A stretch of DNA of 64,000 bases from Terriglobia bacterium (GTDB lineage: Bacteria; Acidobacteriota; Terriglobia; Bryobacterales; Bryobacteraceae): positions 124,001 to 188,000 of the forward strand of contig JAIQFK010000012.1 of NCBI GenBank assembly GCA_020073305.1, given 5' to 3'. The position numbers and the translations under genes were made by a program. Positions 1 through 9,071 of the stretch are shown piece by piece; position 1 is the first letter of the stretch; every line of letters begins with the position of its first letter. The notes beneath the pieces were generated by a model, which was not told the origin of the DNA, did no database searches, and worked only from the letters and a program-made list of their open reading frames with translations.

Positions 1-620
1 GTGATGCGGGCCACGCGCAGCTTGCGCAGAAACCGCTGGCGCTGCCAGACATGCCACAGGATGTAAGCCGCCAGCAGGGCCGCCAGGATGAACCCCAGCC
101 ACCGCCCCAGGCTCATGCCCCACTCGGCGGCATATTCCAGTTGCTCGCGGCAAACATATCCGAGGCCGCTGAACGCGCCAACCCAAAGCGCCGCCCCGGC
201 AGCGTCCGCCAGCCAAAAGCGCACCAGCGGCATGCGGAACAGGCCGGCCAGCGGCGGCGCCGCCGTACTCAATCCGGGAACGAACTTCGCGAAAAGGAGC
301 GAACCGGCGCCGTAACGCGCGAACACGTTTTCGGTTTTCCGGACGCAGGAATCCGGCTCGAGCGCAATCCGGCACAACAAATTAAGCACCGAATAGCCAC
401 GCTTCCTTCCCAGCCAATACCAGAGAGTGTCAGCCGCCAGCGAAGCCGCCACACCCAGCCCCAGCGCGGCGGCAAACGAGAGCCGCCCCAGTCCGGCCAG
501 CGCCCCCATGGCGAGCAGAATTGGAGTGGCCGGCAACGGCAGACCGATCTGCTCGGCGAGCACGAACGCGAACACCACCGAATAGCCGTGCCGCAACAGA
601 AATGAGACAACCTGATTCAT
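1..620 (-). CDS. DedA/VTT-family membrane protein, C-terminus beyond the left edge
   Basis: Reading the minus strand from an ATG at 620 gives an uninterrupted frame to the window edge (206 codons visible), so the gene is partial at its 3' end. The protein begins MNQVVSFLLRHGY and contains the VTT-domain hallmarks: an N-terminal hydrophobic stretch with a 'EQIGLPLPATP' re-entrant segment, a central 'LLFAKFVPGLSTAAPPLAG' segment typical of DedA proteins, and two further membrane helices up to about residue 195, followed by a basic cytoplasmic tail. DedA proteins are inner-membrane proteins linked to lipid-carrier flipping and membrane homeostasis. It starts 34 bases after the DoxX stop, so the two probably share a transcript. 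Some DedA proteins of this kind carry a C-terminal rhodanese domain; that part would lie outside the window and cannot be judged. Confidence 0.85.
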   Translation of the reverse strand, partial: MNQVVSFLLRHGYSVVFAFVLAEQIGLPLPATPILLAMGALAGLGRLSFAAALGLGVAASLAADTLWYWLGRKRGYSVLNLLCRIALEPDSCVRKTENVFARYGAGSLLFAKFVPGLSTAAPPLAGLFRMPLVRFWLADAAGAALWVGAFSGLGYVCREQLEYAAEWGMSLGRWLGFILAALLAAYILWHVWQRQRFLRKLRVARI

Positions 621-654
621 TCAGCTGGGAATTGGCCGGCGCGCATCCCGCGGC

Positions 655-1059
655 CTAACCTTTCTTGCCCATGATGCGAACCGACGCCGCCCCCGCGCCC
701 TCCAGCGCGATGCAGCAATTGGCGGCAAAGAGGGTAAGTGCGTATTCGTATCCGTTGCTCGACATGAAGAATCCATGGGGCAGATGCACTTTGAAGACCG
801 CCACCGCCATCTCAATGGCCAGCAGTATCGCCACCCAACGAACTCCGACCCCGAGCGCCAATAGCGCGCCCCCCACAAATTCCAATAGCGCCACGAATGG
901 CCCCATCACCGCCGGCAACGGAATCCCCATGTGCTCGAACGCTCCCTGGACTCCGCTGAATCCGAAAGAGAACAACTTCTGGCCGCCGTGAGACAGAAAA
1001 ACGATCGCCAACATGACCCGCAAGATGGCGATACCCCAATGCTTCGTTGTGCCGTTCAT
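655..1059 (-). CDS. DoxX family membrane protein
   Basis: A 134-residue, four-helix membrane protein. The opening segment 'ILRVMLAIVFLSHGGQKLF' (about residues 12-30) is the typical DoxX first helix with its conserved R and HG-x-QK loop, followed by the family's Gly/Pro-rich loop and a second helix with a conserved 'EFVGGALLALG' motif. DoxX-type proteins are small integral membrane proteins often tied to redox and thiol stress; the exact role of this one cannot be read from the sequence. It lies directly upstream of the DedA gene on the same strand, and divergent from the glycosyltransferase that starts at 1201. Length is normal for the family. Confidence 0.85.
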   Translation of the reverse strand: MNGTTKHWGIAILRVMLAIVFLSHGGQKLFSFGFSGVQGAFEHMGIPLPAVMGPFVALLEFVGGALLALGVGVRWVAILLAIEMAVAVFKVHLPHGFFMSSNGYEYALTLFAANCCIALEGAGAASVRIMGKKG

Positions 1060-1200
1060 TCCCGCTCCTTGCCTTGAAGCGCCGATCTTTGCTAGATGCC
1101 GCGAAGTGGCCGGCGGATCCCAGTGATTTGAGATCGTCCCAAGGGTTACATCGATCTCCGCAATGATATCAGCAGACGTGCTAAGGTCGGATTATCGAGG

Positions 1201-3027
1201 ATGGGGTTACCGCACGCGGTTGAACCGGACAGGGCAGACCCGCACCGCGGCGGTCGCGTTCCCTTTCAATATCAACGGATCGTCCTGCTGGTCGCCGCAC
1301 TCATTTTTCTGGGCTGTGTCATCAGTCCGCCAGCCTTAATGGATGATGTCGACTCCACGCAGGCGCAGATTGCCCGCACCATGCTGGATTCGGGTGACTG
1401 GGTAACACCCAAGCTCGATGGCATTGCCTATCTTGAGAAACCACCGCTCAAGTACTGGCTCATCGCCATCTCCTACATCATCTTCGGCGTACATGACTGG
1501 GCCGCGCGGATCCCCATCGCGCTCGCCGCCGTGTTGCTCTGCTGGGTGACGGCTCAATTTGGTGTTTGGGCCTTCGGCGCCCGGGCTGGAAGATACGCCG
1601 GGCTATGCCTGGCGACGTGCGTGGGCCTGTTTCTGTTCACGCGCGTTCTGATTTCGGACGTGATGCTGACGCTGACCATCACGCTGGCTATCTGGTCACT
1701 CCTGCGCGCGTTGGAAGAAGACGAGCCACACCCGCGCCGCTGGGCCATGCTGATGTGGGCTTCTCTCGGAACCGGACTGCTGATCAAGGGGCTGATCGCC
1801 ATCGTGTTTCCGGTGGCGGTTGGCTTTCTGTTTCTCCTCATCGGCCGCCGGATTCTTGATCGCGAGGTTTGGCGCCGTTTGCAGCCTTTTGGGGGCATGG
1901 CGCTGCTCGTCGCACTCGCCGCGCCGTGGCACGTGCTGGCCACCTTGCGCAATCCCCCGTATTTCGACTTTACGATGCACAGCGAGCGCGGCTCCTATCA
2001 TGGCTTCTTTTGGTTTTACTTCATCAATGAGCACTTGCTGCGGTATCTGGGGTTGCGCTATCCGCGCGATTACAATACCGTGCCCCGGCTCTATTTCTGG
2101 CTCCTGCACCTGGTGTGGCTTTTCCCGTGGAGCGTATACCTGCCGGCCGTCTGGAAGTTGGATTTTCGACGGCGCGATCGTGGTGGCCGCACCCGCCTGC
2201 TGGCGCTCATCTGGATTGGATTTATCCTGCTGTTCTTTTCTTTTTCCACGACCCAGGAATACTATTCGATGCCGTGCTATCCCGCGCTGGCGCTCTTGAT
2301 CGGCTGTGCTCTGGATTCAGATGGTCCGCTGCTCCGCTACGGGACCCGGGCCGCGGCCGTCATCGCGACCATTGCATGCGCCGCTGTGGCGGCAATTCTG
2401 TGGCTGGTGCGCGCCCGCCCCACCCCGGGTGATATTTCAGCAGCGCTGAATGAGAGCGTGGATATCTACAAAGACTACACGCTGTCGCTCGGCCATATGG
2501 GCGATCTTACGCTCGCTGCCTTCGCTTACCTGCGCGGGCCGTTGGCTCTCGCCGGTGTCGCGTTTCTGATCGGCGCCGCAGGCTGTTGGAAGCTCACAGG
2601 ACGCAAAGCCGTTCCCGCTCTCGTGGTCATGATGCTTGTCTTCTTCCATGCGGCCCGCCTGTCGCTGGTAACCTTCGATCCCTATATGGGGTCGCGGCCT
2701 CTGGCCGAAGCGCTTAACCACTCACCGCAAGCTCAGCTCATTGTCGACGATCAGTACTATGCATTCTCCTCGGTGATGTTCTATGCCAATCGCAGCGCCT
2801 TGCTGTTGAACGGCCGGGTGACTAACATCGAATACGGTTCCTTTGCCCCCGGCGCGCCGGACGTTTTTCTGAACGATGAGCAGTTTGCGCGATTGTGGAT
2901 GCAGCCGAACCGCTTTTGTTTGGTCGCCAATGGGCCGGCCGTTCCCCGTTTCCAAAAGCTGGTTGGGAAGGCGACGCTGCACCTCGTGAAGGAAAGCGGC
3001 GGGAAATTCCTGTTCACAAACCGCTGA
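1201..3027 (+). CDS. ArnT/PMT-like family 39 glycosyltransferase
   Basis: A 608-residue polytopic membrane protein. After a short basic N-terminus, the first helix (about 26-43) is followed by the large first extracytoplasmic loop with acidic residues D48, D49 and D51 ('[14 protein letters not shown]') and the EKPPLKYW motif at about 79-86, the pattern of lipid-phosphate-sugar-dependent GT-C enzymes such as ArnT and protein mannosyltransferases. Around ten further hydrophobic helices follow, then a soluble C-terminal domain from about residue 500. Such enzymes move a sugar from a polyprenyl-phosphate donor to lipid A, protein or another acceptor on the periplasmic side. The acceptor cannot be told here. 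The gene stands alone, with a convergent neighbour two bases downstream. Confidence 0.85.
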   Translation: MGLPHAVEPDRADPHRGGRVPFQYQRIVLLVAALIFLGCVISPPALMDDVDSTQAQIARTMLDSGDWVTPKLDGIAYLEKPPLKYWLIAISYIIFGVHDWAARIPIALAAVLLCWVTAQFGVWAFGARAGRYAGLCLATCVGLFLFTRVLISDVMLTLTITLAIWSLLRALEEDEPHPRRWAMLMWASLGTGLLIKGLIAIVFPVAVGFLFLLIGRRILDREVWRRLQPFGGMALLVALAAPWHVLATLRNPPYFDFTMHSERGSYHGFFWFYFINEHLLRYLGLRYPRDYNTVPRLYFWLLHLVWLFPWSVYLPAVWKLDFRRRDRGGRTRLLALIWIGFILLFFSFSTTQEYYSMPCYPALALLIGCALDSDGPLLRYGTRAAAVIATIACAAVAAILWLVRARPTPGDISAALNESVDIYKDYTLSLGHMGDLTLAAFAYLRGPLALAGVAFLIGAAGCWKLTGRKAVPALVVMMLVFFHAARLSLVTFDPYMGSRPLAEALNHSPQAQLIVDDQYYAFSSVMFYANRSALLLNGRVTNIEYGSFAPGAPDVFLNDEQFARLWMQPNRFCLVANGPAVPRFQKLVGKATLHLVKESGGKFLFTNR

Positions 3028-3029
3028 AG

Positions 3030-3683
3030 CTATTTGCTGGAAAACTGGAAATCGTCGAAGTAGGTGACGCTGTCGGACTTAGTCCAAAGCCCGACTTTCC
3101 CTTCCCCCGTAAAGGTAGAATCCTCCACCTCGAACACTTTGCGGTGATCGAAGTAAATTTCAAAGCGGGACTTCTTGAAGCTGACTTTGAGAATATTCCA
3201 CGTGCGCGACGGAATCCGATGCCGCACGCCGTAGGTCTTAGGGGGCCTGCCTTTTGGCGCCAGCGAAATTCGGTTTCCGTTCTCCACCTTGTACAGCACG
3301 ATGTTGTTCTCGAGCGCATTGGCCCGCACCAGGTAGTAGTTGTTGGCATCGCGGTAGCGCCACACGACCCCCGCAGCCTGGTCCGTCTTCCCGGCCACGG
3401 CCTTGAATTTCACACTGACCTCGCCATCCTGATAGCGAACGCGGTTGAGAATCGCCAGCGGGAACCGGCCATCATTCGGATCCGAGGACACTTGCGCGAG
3501 CACGTTCGGTTTACTGGGGGCGGTTGCATCCTTCCGGACCTCCCATTTGGGCGCGGCGCCGGCATGGGTCATGGCCACCGTCCAATCCGCCGGCAAGGAA
3601 CCCGGTGGCGCCGAATCGAACCGGATCGTTTCGGCTGCCGTCAATCCCCAGCCCATCACCCAGAGGGCTAATGCGATTCGCAT
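3030..3683 (-). CDS. Secreted LamG/DUF1080-like protein
   Basis: A 217-residue protein with a signal peptide (MRIALALWVMGWGLTAAET, cleavage expected near residue 17). The mature part has the layout of concanavalin-like jelly-roll domains seen in DUF1080 (3-keto-disaccharide hydrolase) and LamG-like proteins: 'GEVSVKFKAVAGKTDQAAGVVWRYRD', then 'NNYYLVRAN' and a closing 'GKVGLWTKSDSVTYFDDFQ'. The closing strand motif ('G.vGlwtk.ds.t.fDdf') is characteristic of these secreted carbohydrate-associated folds. No catalytic residues can be assigned. It is convergent with the glycosyltransferase and divergent from the propeller gene at 3809; a palindrome lies in the divergent gap. Confidence 0.7.
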   Translation of the reverse strand: MRIALALWVMGWGLTAAETIRFDSAPPGSLPADWTVAMTHAGAAPKWEVRKDATAPSKPNVLAQVSSDPNDGRFPLAILNRVRYQDGEVSVKFKAVAGKTDQAAGVVWRYRDANNYYLVRANALENNIVLYKVENGNRISLAPKGRPPKTYGVRHRIPSRTWNILKVSFKKSRFEIYFDHRKVFEVEDSTFTGEGKVGLWTKSDSVTYFDDFQFSSK

Positions 3684-3740
3684 AAGTTAAGTGGCCCGTA
3701 TCGTGCTACATCGTTTTTATCATTACTGCCGGCCATTTGC

Positions 3741-3757
3741 TTGACTCTCGGAGTCAA
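3741..3757. promoter_or_regulatory. Perfect inverted repeat in a divergent gap (candidate operator)
   Basis: TTGACTC-TCG-GAGTCAA is a perfect 7-base inverted repeat with a 3-base centre, located in the 125-base gap between the divergent genes starting at 3683 (minus) and 3809 (plus). Each arm contains a TTGACT half resembling a -35 box. It could be an operator shared by both genes or a small hairpin. No regulator is identified for it. Confidence 0.4.
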
Positions 3758-3808
3758 ATTCCTCGCATGTGTTGAGGTTCTCGCCCGCGTGATGTATCTT
3801 GAACCGGG

Positions 3809-4783
3809 ATGAAATGGCTGGCCCTCATCGCCGTGCTGCCCTTGGCCGCGGCCCCGATTCGTATCTACGTCACCAATAGCGCGGGCGACAGCGTAACCAT
3901 CATCGACCCCGCATCCAACCGCGTGATGGGCGAGTTCCGGGTATCGCGCAACCCGCACGGCATTGTGCCGTCACCCGACGGTAAGCGCTTCTACATTAGC
4001 AGCGAAGCCGAAAATGTGCTGGATGTCGTGGATCGCAGCTCGTTGCGAATCATTCGCCGTGTGCCCATCGGCCAGCGCCCGAACAACATCGCCATCACCC
4101 CGGACGGGCGGCGCGTTTACGTCTGCATTCGGAGCGGCTCCACAGTGGACGTCGTCGACACGGCCTCGCTCGAAAAGGTGAAAAGCGTGCCTGTGGGTGA
4201 CGCCCCGCACAACGTCTATTGCACCGCGGACGGCAAGTGGATGCTGGCCACCTCAATGGGCGGCAAGAAAATCACGGCCATTGACGTTGCAACAGAATCG
4301 CCGGAATTCGAGATTCCCTTGGGCGGCATTCCCCGCCCCATTGCCATCGATCCCGGCCCCGGAGGCGCTCCCGCACGCCTCTTCGTGCCCCTTTCGGATC
4401 TGCACGGCTTTGTGGTGGTGGATTTCGCGGCGCGCCGCGTCGTGAATCGTGTGCTGCTGCCGGATGCGCGGGCGGGTGCGCAGCCGCTGATCGCGCATAC
4501 TCTCGCTCACGGAATCGGCCGCTCGCCGGACGGCAGGACCCTCTGGGTCACCAGCTTGCTGGACAACTCCGTTTCCGTATTTTCACTGCCCGACCTCAAG
4601 CGGCTGGCCACCCTCCCGGTGGGGAACGCACCCGACTGGCTCACTTTCCTGCCGGACAGCCGCCGCTGCTACGTCTCCAACGCCGGTTCCGATTCGGTCT
4701 CGGCGATCGATATGACCTCACTTCACGAATTAACTCGGATTCCCGTGGGCAAGATGCCGAAGCGCCTCATCGCGGCCGAGTAG
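3809..4783 (+). CDS. YVTN-family beta-propeller protein
   Basis: A 324-residue secreted protein with a short signal peptide (MKWLALIAVLPLAAA). The mature chain consists of repeated blades of the YVTN type: 'IYVTNSAGDSVTIIDPASN', 'FYISSEAENVLDVVDRSS', 'VYVCIRSGSTVDVVDTAS', 'LWVTSLLDNSVSVFSLPD' and 'CYVSNAGSDSVSAIDMTS', each separated by a 'P.G..P..i..tpDG' turn, so about seven blades can be counted. Such YncE-like propellers are periplasmic or secreted; their ligands are mostly unknown, and some bind DNA or act in PQQ-linked pathways. It precedes TonB receptor 1 by about 130 bases, but that gene has its own promoter, so a shared role is only a possibility. Confidence 0.85.
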   Translation: MKWLALIAVLPLAAAPIRIYVTNSAGDSVTIIDPASNRVMGEFRVSRNPHGIVPSPDGKRFYISSEAENVLDVVDRSSLRIIRRVPIGQRPNNIAITPDGRRVYVCIRSGSTVDVVDTASLEKVKSVPVGDAPHNVYCTADGKWMLATSMGGKKITAIDVATESPEFEIPLGGIPRPIAIDPGPGGAPARLFVPLSDLHGFVVVDFAARRVVNRVLLPDARAGAQPLIAHTLAHGIGRSPDGRTLWVTSLLDNSVSVFSLPDLKRLATLPVGNAPDWLTFLPDSRRCYVSNAGSDSVSAIDMTSLHELTRIPVGKMPKRLIAAE

Positions 4784-4827
4784 TACCCGCCACCACAAAA
4801 ATTAGCGGCCTTCGGAGCAATAGGCGC

Positions 4828-4855
4828 TTGACAACTGTCCGCCGCAGTGCATAAT
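4828..4855 (+). promoter_or_regulatory. Sigma-70-type promoter of TonB receptor 1
   Basis: A perfect TTGACA at 4828-4833 and CATAAT at 4850-4855 with a 16-base spacer, about 55 bases upstream of the receptor ATG at 4911. A G-rich ribosome-binding site (GGGGGGTGGG) directly precedes that ATG. The receptor therefore has its own transcription start and is not simply read from the propeller gene. Confidence 0.65.
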
Positions 4856-4910
4856 TTCACAGAGCGGTTGAGCTATACGGGGTGAAACCGTTCAGTAGGG
4901 GGGTGGGTCT

Positions 4911-7900
4911 ATGTTGACTAACACGCGTTTTTACGCGGTTTTGTTTTCCCTGATCAGCATTTCTGTGTGCGTTGTCGCTCAAGCGCCAACGGGCCAGGTA
5001 GACGGACGGGTCTTTGATGAGACCGGAGCCCTCGTCCCGGGCGCGGTCGTCACCATCGCCAGCGCGGATACGGGAGCCAACCGGAGTGTTACCTCGGCCG
5101 GCGACGGCCTGTTCAGTTTTCCTTCCTTGCAGGCCGGCAAGTATGAGATCCGGTGCGAGGCCAAAGGCTTCCGGACCCAGATCCAAGTGGTCACCGTGCA
5201 GACGGGTGCGGTAGCCACGGTGGATCTGCACCTACAGGTTGGGACCGCCCAGGAGGTGGTCACCGTGGAGGCTCTCGCCGCACAAATCTCCTACGACCGG
5301 CACACCATCGACGGTGTGGTCACCAAGCAGCAGATCGACAGCCTGCCCTTGAACGGCAGGAGCTTCCTGCAACTGGCGCAGTTGCAGCCAGGCGTTTCCG
5401 TTTCGCCGGCGAGTATTGGCGAATACAACCGCCAGTTCGACGTGAACATTCTGGGCGCAGGCTCGGAATCGGTTCGCATCACGGTGGATGGAGCGACTGT
5501 GAATGATTCGGTCACGGGAGGAACGCAGCAAAACTTCTCGCAGGAAGTGGTGCAGGAATTCCAGGTCTCTTCAAATAACTTTGATCTGTCGACCGGCATC
5601 ACCGCCGGCGGCGCGGTGAACGTGGTCACACGGACCGGCACCAATGACTTTCACGGTTCCGGATATTTCTACTTCCGCGACCACAACATGTCCGCGTATC
5701 CTTATCTGGCGCGCGATCCGCTCCAGCCCGACCCGTTCTTCGCGCGCCGCCAGCCCGGCTTCTACCTCGGCGGGCCCATCAAAAAAGACACGATCTTCTT
5801 CTTTACGAGCTACGAGCACACCAACCAGCGCGGCGTTTTCAGCACCGAACCGTCCGATCCTCTGTTCTCGGCCTTCCTGAGCAACGCAACCGTTCCTTAC
5901 AACAGTAACCAGTTCACCCAGCGCTTCGATTACCGCATCAAAGACAAGCACACGGCCTTCCTCCGTTACTCCCATGATGGCAACAACACATACTCGCCGA
6001 CTGATTACAGCCAGCCGTCCAACTGGGGCGCCAACACGAACTACGCCGATTCGGGCGTTTTTTCCCTGATCAGCGCATTCACGCCGTCGGTGGTGAATGA
6101 GTTTCGGTACTCGATGACTTTTTGGGACAACAAAAAGAACACTCCCACGGCATCCATCTGCCCGGCGCCGTGCTTTGGCCTCGGAGGACCCCAGTTCAAC
6201 ATTCACAGCGTGAACGGACTTCAGATCGGGAATAACGCCAGCAACACGCCCCAGAGCCGCCTGCTGCGCCGCCATATTTTCGCCGACAACGTCACCCTGC
6301 AAAAGAACACGCACAGTCTCAAGATGGGCGGCGAATGGGAATATCAACAGGGAACCGGAACGTACGCCTATGCCGAGCCGGGCGGCGTCGTGCTCTATGC
6401 ACCCGAAGACGTCGAGCGCTATAACGCCTACATCACCTCGGTAGGCGCTGGGGCCTTCGCCATCAAGATCCCTTCCTCGTTTGCCACCTTTCAGGACCTG
6501 CTCCAGTTGCCTGTGGCCGGCTTCGCGACCGGCGTCGGCGACATCAACCAGCCGCCTTCTTACAACCGCGGCCAGGCCGACCACAATCATCGCTTTCATT
6601 TCTATGCGCAGGATACCTGGCGGATGCGGCCGAACTTCACGCTGATCTATGGACTGGGCTGGTCGTTTGAAAGCGATCTCCTGAATCACGACCTCACCAA
6701 GCCGCAGTATCTGGAACCGATCCTGGGGGCGAACGGCCTCGGTAAGGAACTGCATTCGTATAACAACTGGAGCCCGGTTCTCGGCTTTGCCTGGAACGTC
6801 GGCCATGACAACAAGACCGTAATCCGGGGCGGCGCGGGAATTTATTACGACACCATGAACATCGAGGTCCGCCTTCTGGAGCGCGCCGCCATTGGGCCGC
6901 TCGGCACCGGGCGCGTGTTGCTCGGCGATTCGAACTTCTTCTCAACCATCGACCAGACCTTCGGCATCAATGCCAATCTGCCCGGTCCTTTGCAGGTCAG
7001 CAACTTTTCGACATTCCCCACCGTGTTCACCGGAGCGGACCTGGTGGCCATCCTCCCCACATTGCGTGCCGGAGCCGCGCAGGACTTGCATCAGAATCCG
7101 ACCAACACCGACCTCACCATCCGAAACATCAACATATTCAAGCAGGCACCCGGCCTGGACATGTTCGTTCCCGACTTCCGCCCGCCTTATTCCCAGCAAG
7201 GCGCCATCGGCATCCAGCGACAGATCACGCCGGATCTTTCCGTGAGCGCAGACTTCGTTTACCGCCACATTCTGCGCACGCGCATCCGCAACGCCGACCT
7301 CAATCACTTTTACTCCGCCAGCGGACCCGTGATTCCCGCGTGTACCAGCGCGGCGCAGGCAAATGATCCGGCGGCGGAGTGCTCAACCGGAGAAATGACC
7401 TTCGACATCAGCGGAGGCCGCTCCACTTACAAAGGCCTCCTGGTTCGCCTGGACAAGCGCCTCACGCGCCACTTTTCCTTTGTGGGGTCGTATGCGTTCC
7501 AGGACCTGAGCGGGTTCAACGGCGTCGCCTTGGACAGCAACTGGTTCGCCAGCAACGGCCCGCAGATGGGACGCCAGAACCTCACGTTCTCTGGCACGTA
7601 TCAGCTTCCGTGGGGCTTCGAGATCTCAACCATAGCCACTTTTGGAACGCGTGGACCGGTCCAGCCGTTCATCGGCGGCGGCATTGATCTTTACGGAGAT
7701 GGCAGCGGCAACGACCAGGGAGGGGTGCCACTGCCGGGCGTCGGTTACAACGAATTCAACATCACCAAGGGTGCGAGTGACCTGACCAAAGCGGTGAATG
7801 CCTTCAATCAGCAATACGGCGGCAAGACCACGCCCACCGGCCAGCCGATTCCCATGCTCTCGGTGCCTTCGAACTTTAGCTGGGGACGCAACGGCACTTC

Positions 7901-8123
7901 GGAGGACTTCCGCGTTACCAAGAAATTCAAGCTGTGGAGCGAGCGCTGGACTCTGAAAGCGTTCGGTGAGGTCTTCAACGCATTCAATTACGCCAACCTG
8001 GGAGGCTATAGCTTCGATCTGACCAATCCGGCATCGTTTGGGCAGCCCACAAACCGCGCTGGCCAAGTGTTCGGATCCGGCGGACCGCGTGCCTTCCAGT
8101 TAGGCGCGCGCCTGGAATTCTAA
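4911..8123 (+). CDS. TonB-dependent receptor 1 (carboxypeptidase-regulatory-like, acidobacterial type)
   Basis: A 1070-residue outer-membrane receptor. It has a signal peptide (to about residue 24, ending VVAQA), then a CarboxypepD_reg-like Ig-fold domain (about 28-110: 'GQVDGRVFDETGALVPGAVVTI...GLFSFPSLQAGKYEI'), a plug domain with 'LPLNGRSFLQLAQLQPGV' and 'VVQEFQVSSNNFD', and a long beta-barrel ending in a terminal aromatic ('FQLGARLEF'). This architecture is typical of the expanded receptor families of Acidobacteriota, thought to import oligosaccharides or other large ligands. The substrate cannot be assigned. It is a single-gene unit with its own promoter, convergent with the TIG-like protein gene downstream. 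Confidence 0.92.
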   Translation: MLTNTRFYAVLFSLISISVCVVAQAPTGQVDGRVFDETGALVPGAVVTIASADTGANRSVTSAGDGLFSFPSLQAGKYEIRCEAKGFRTQIQVVTVQTGAVATVDLHLQVGTAQEVVTVEALAAQISYDRHTIDGVVTKQQIDSLPLNGRSFLQLAQLQPGVSVSPASIGEYNRQFDVNILGAGSESVRITVDGATVNDSVTGGTQQNFSQEVVQEFQVSSNNFDLSTGITAGGAVNVVTRTGTNDFHGSGYFYFRDHNMSAYPYLARDPLQPDPFFARRQPGFYLGGPIKKDTIFFFTSYEHTNQRGVFSTEPSDPLFSAFLSNATVPYNSNQFTQRFDYRIKDKHTAFLRYSHDGNNTYSPTDYSQPSNWGANTNYADSGVFSLISAFTPSVVNEFRYSMTFWDNKKNTPTASICPAPCFGLGGPQFNIHSVNGLQIGNNASNTPQSRLLRRHIFADNVTLQKNTHSLKMGGEWEYQQGTGTYAYAEPGGVVLYAPEDVERYNAYITSVGAGAFAIKIPSSFATFQDLLQLPVAGFATGVGDINQPPSYNRGQADHNHRFHFYAQDTWRMRPNFTLIYGLGWSFESDLLNHDLTKPQYLEPILGANGLGKELHSYNNWSPVLGFAWNVGHDNKTVIRGGAGIYYDTMNIEVRLLERAAIGPLGTGRVLLGDSNFFSTIDQTFGINANLPGPLQVSNFSTFPTVFTGADLVAILPTLRAGAAQDLHQNPTNTDLTIRNINIFKQAPGLDMFVPDFRPPYSQQGAIGIQRQITPDLSVSADFVYRHILRTRIRNADLNHFYSASGPVIPACTSAAQANDPAAECSTGEMTFDISGGRSTYKGLLVRLDKRLTRHFSFVGSYAFQDLSGFNGVALDSNWFASNGPQMGRQNLTFSGTYQLPWGFEISTIATFGTRGPVQPFIGGGIDLYGDGSGNDQGGVPLPGVGYNEFNITKGASDLTKAVNAFNQQYGGKTTPTGQPIPMLSVPSNFSWGRNGTSEDFRVTKKFKLWSERWTLKAFGEVFNAFNYANLGGYSFDLTNPASFGQPTNRAGQVFGSGGPRAFQLGARLEF

Positions 8124-8154
8124 GACTGCGCCGCGACCAAAGGAAGCGGACGCC

Positions 8155-8169
8155 CCGCGGTCCCGGACC
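8155..8169. terminator. GC-rich hairpin between convergent genes
   Basis: GCGGTC-CCG-GACCGC forms a perfect 6-base stem in the 50-base gap between two convergent genes (stops at 8123 plus and 8174 minus). There is no T-run on either side, so it is at best a weak or Rho-assisted bidirectional terminator. Confidence 0.35.
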
Positions 8170-8173
8170 GCCT

Positions 8174-9019
8174 CTATTGCGTCGCGAAGGTCACCTTGTT
8201 GGAGGTGACGCCGCCGATCTCCACCTCTAGTGTGGTCGTGTCGCTCGCCGCAACGCCTGAGGGCATCTGGAAATTTACCTGATACGTACCCACGAACTGC
8301 GGCGAAAGACCGGAGAACTGCAAATTAGCGGCCGGTATCGCTACGCTGCCGATCAACACCGTCGGAGTGGTTGTCGTCTTCGGCAATACAACGTTGGCGG
8401 GACAGCCCGATAGCGGGCACGGTGCGTGGCCGTCCTTCATCGACGTCGATGGCGACACGGGACCCAGCCCGGTAATGTAAAAGTACAGATTGTCACCCGC
8501 TTTTGCAGGCCGGGTCGCGATGCTCGGGAACGGCCAGCCGGCAGCCGGCTGAGCTACGGACCCGTCGTTGTTATTGATCACCCAAGCGCCTTTGGTGCCT
8601 TGCTGATTCACGGTGAAAATGCCCGGTGAGAAGGTGGCCACCTGGAGACTCTGGGGCGAGGACTTGACCCCATTTCGCGTTACAACGATCGAACCCGTTC
8701 CGGCAATCGTCGCCCAGGGAAGTTGCACGCTCGTTTGCGTCGCAGTCACGTAGAACATTGGGGCTGGTTGCCCATTGACGGTCACCGATACATCTTCGCC
8801 CGAACTCTGGAGTTGCATCGTGAGTGGAGTGGAACTGCCTTTCAACAACTCACCAGCTTTCGCCATGTTAGTTCCGAAGATCGTAACCAGCGATCCCGGC
8901 GGATTCGATTTGGTGAAGCTGGCCGAATTCACGACACCGCCCGAGCTCACTGTCGGCTGCTGCGCTGCCGCAACAGCGGCGAAAGCTGCCCACAAAGCGA
9001 CCAAGCCAACGGGTTTCAT
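8174..9019 (-). CDS. Secreted protein of the GVVNSASF/TIG-like acidobacterial family
   Basis: The start is placed at the ATG at 9019, which gives a clean signal peptide (MKPVGLVALWAAFAAVAAAQ); the frame is open for 27 more codons upstream but that part is basic and unlike a leader. The roughly 280-residue product opens with 'VSSGGVVNSASFTKSNPPGSLVTIFGTNMA', the signature of a large family of uncharacterised secreted proteins in Solibacter-type bacteria. It continues as repeated Ig/TIG-like beta domains ('VTVNGQPAPMFYVTATQTSVQLPW', 'PQFVGTYQVNFQMPSGV'). The same motifs occur as C-terminal modules of larger extracellular proteins of these bacteria. Function unknown; a surface or cell-wall adhesion role is only a guess. 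The four cysteines include a CPLSGC pair. Confidence 0.75.
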   Translation of the reverse strand: MKPVGLVALWAAFAAVAAAQQPTVSSGGVVNSASFTKSNPPGSLVTIFGTNMAKAGELLKGSSTPLTMQLQSSGEDVSVTVNGQPAPMFYVTATQTSVQLPWATIAGTGSIVVTRNGVKSSPQSLQVATFSPGIFTVNQQGTKGAWVINNNDGSVAQPAAGWPFPSIATRPAKAGDNLYFYITGLGPVSPSTSMKDGHAPCPLSGCPANVVLPKTTTTPTVLIGSVAIPAANLQFSGLSPQFVGTYQVNFQMPSGVAASDTTTLEVEIGGVTSNKVTFATQ

Positions 9020-9071
9020 ACCCCTATTCTTCGCCAACTGTCCCCACCCGGCAAGGGTTTTACAAAAGAAT

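Noticed and set aside
51-610. Long open frames on both strands (51-605 plus, 269-610 minus) in the first 600 bases
   Set aside because: The true gene is the DedA-like frame on the minus strand starting at 620, which is open to the edge and has clear VTT motifs. The others have Arg/Pro/Ser-rich shadow composition.
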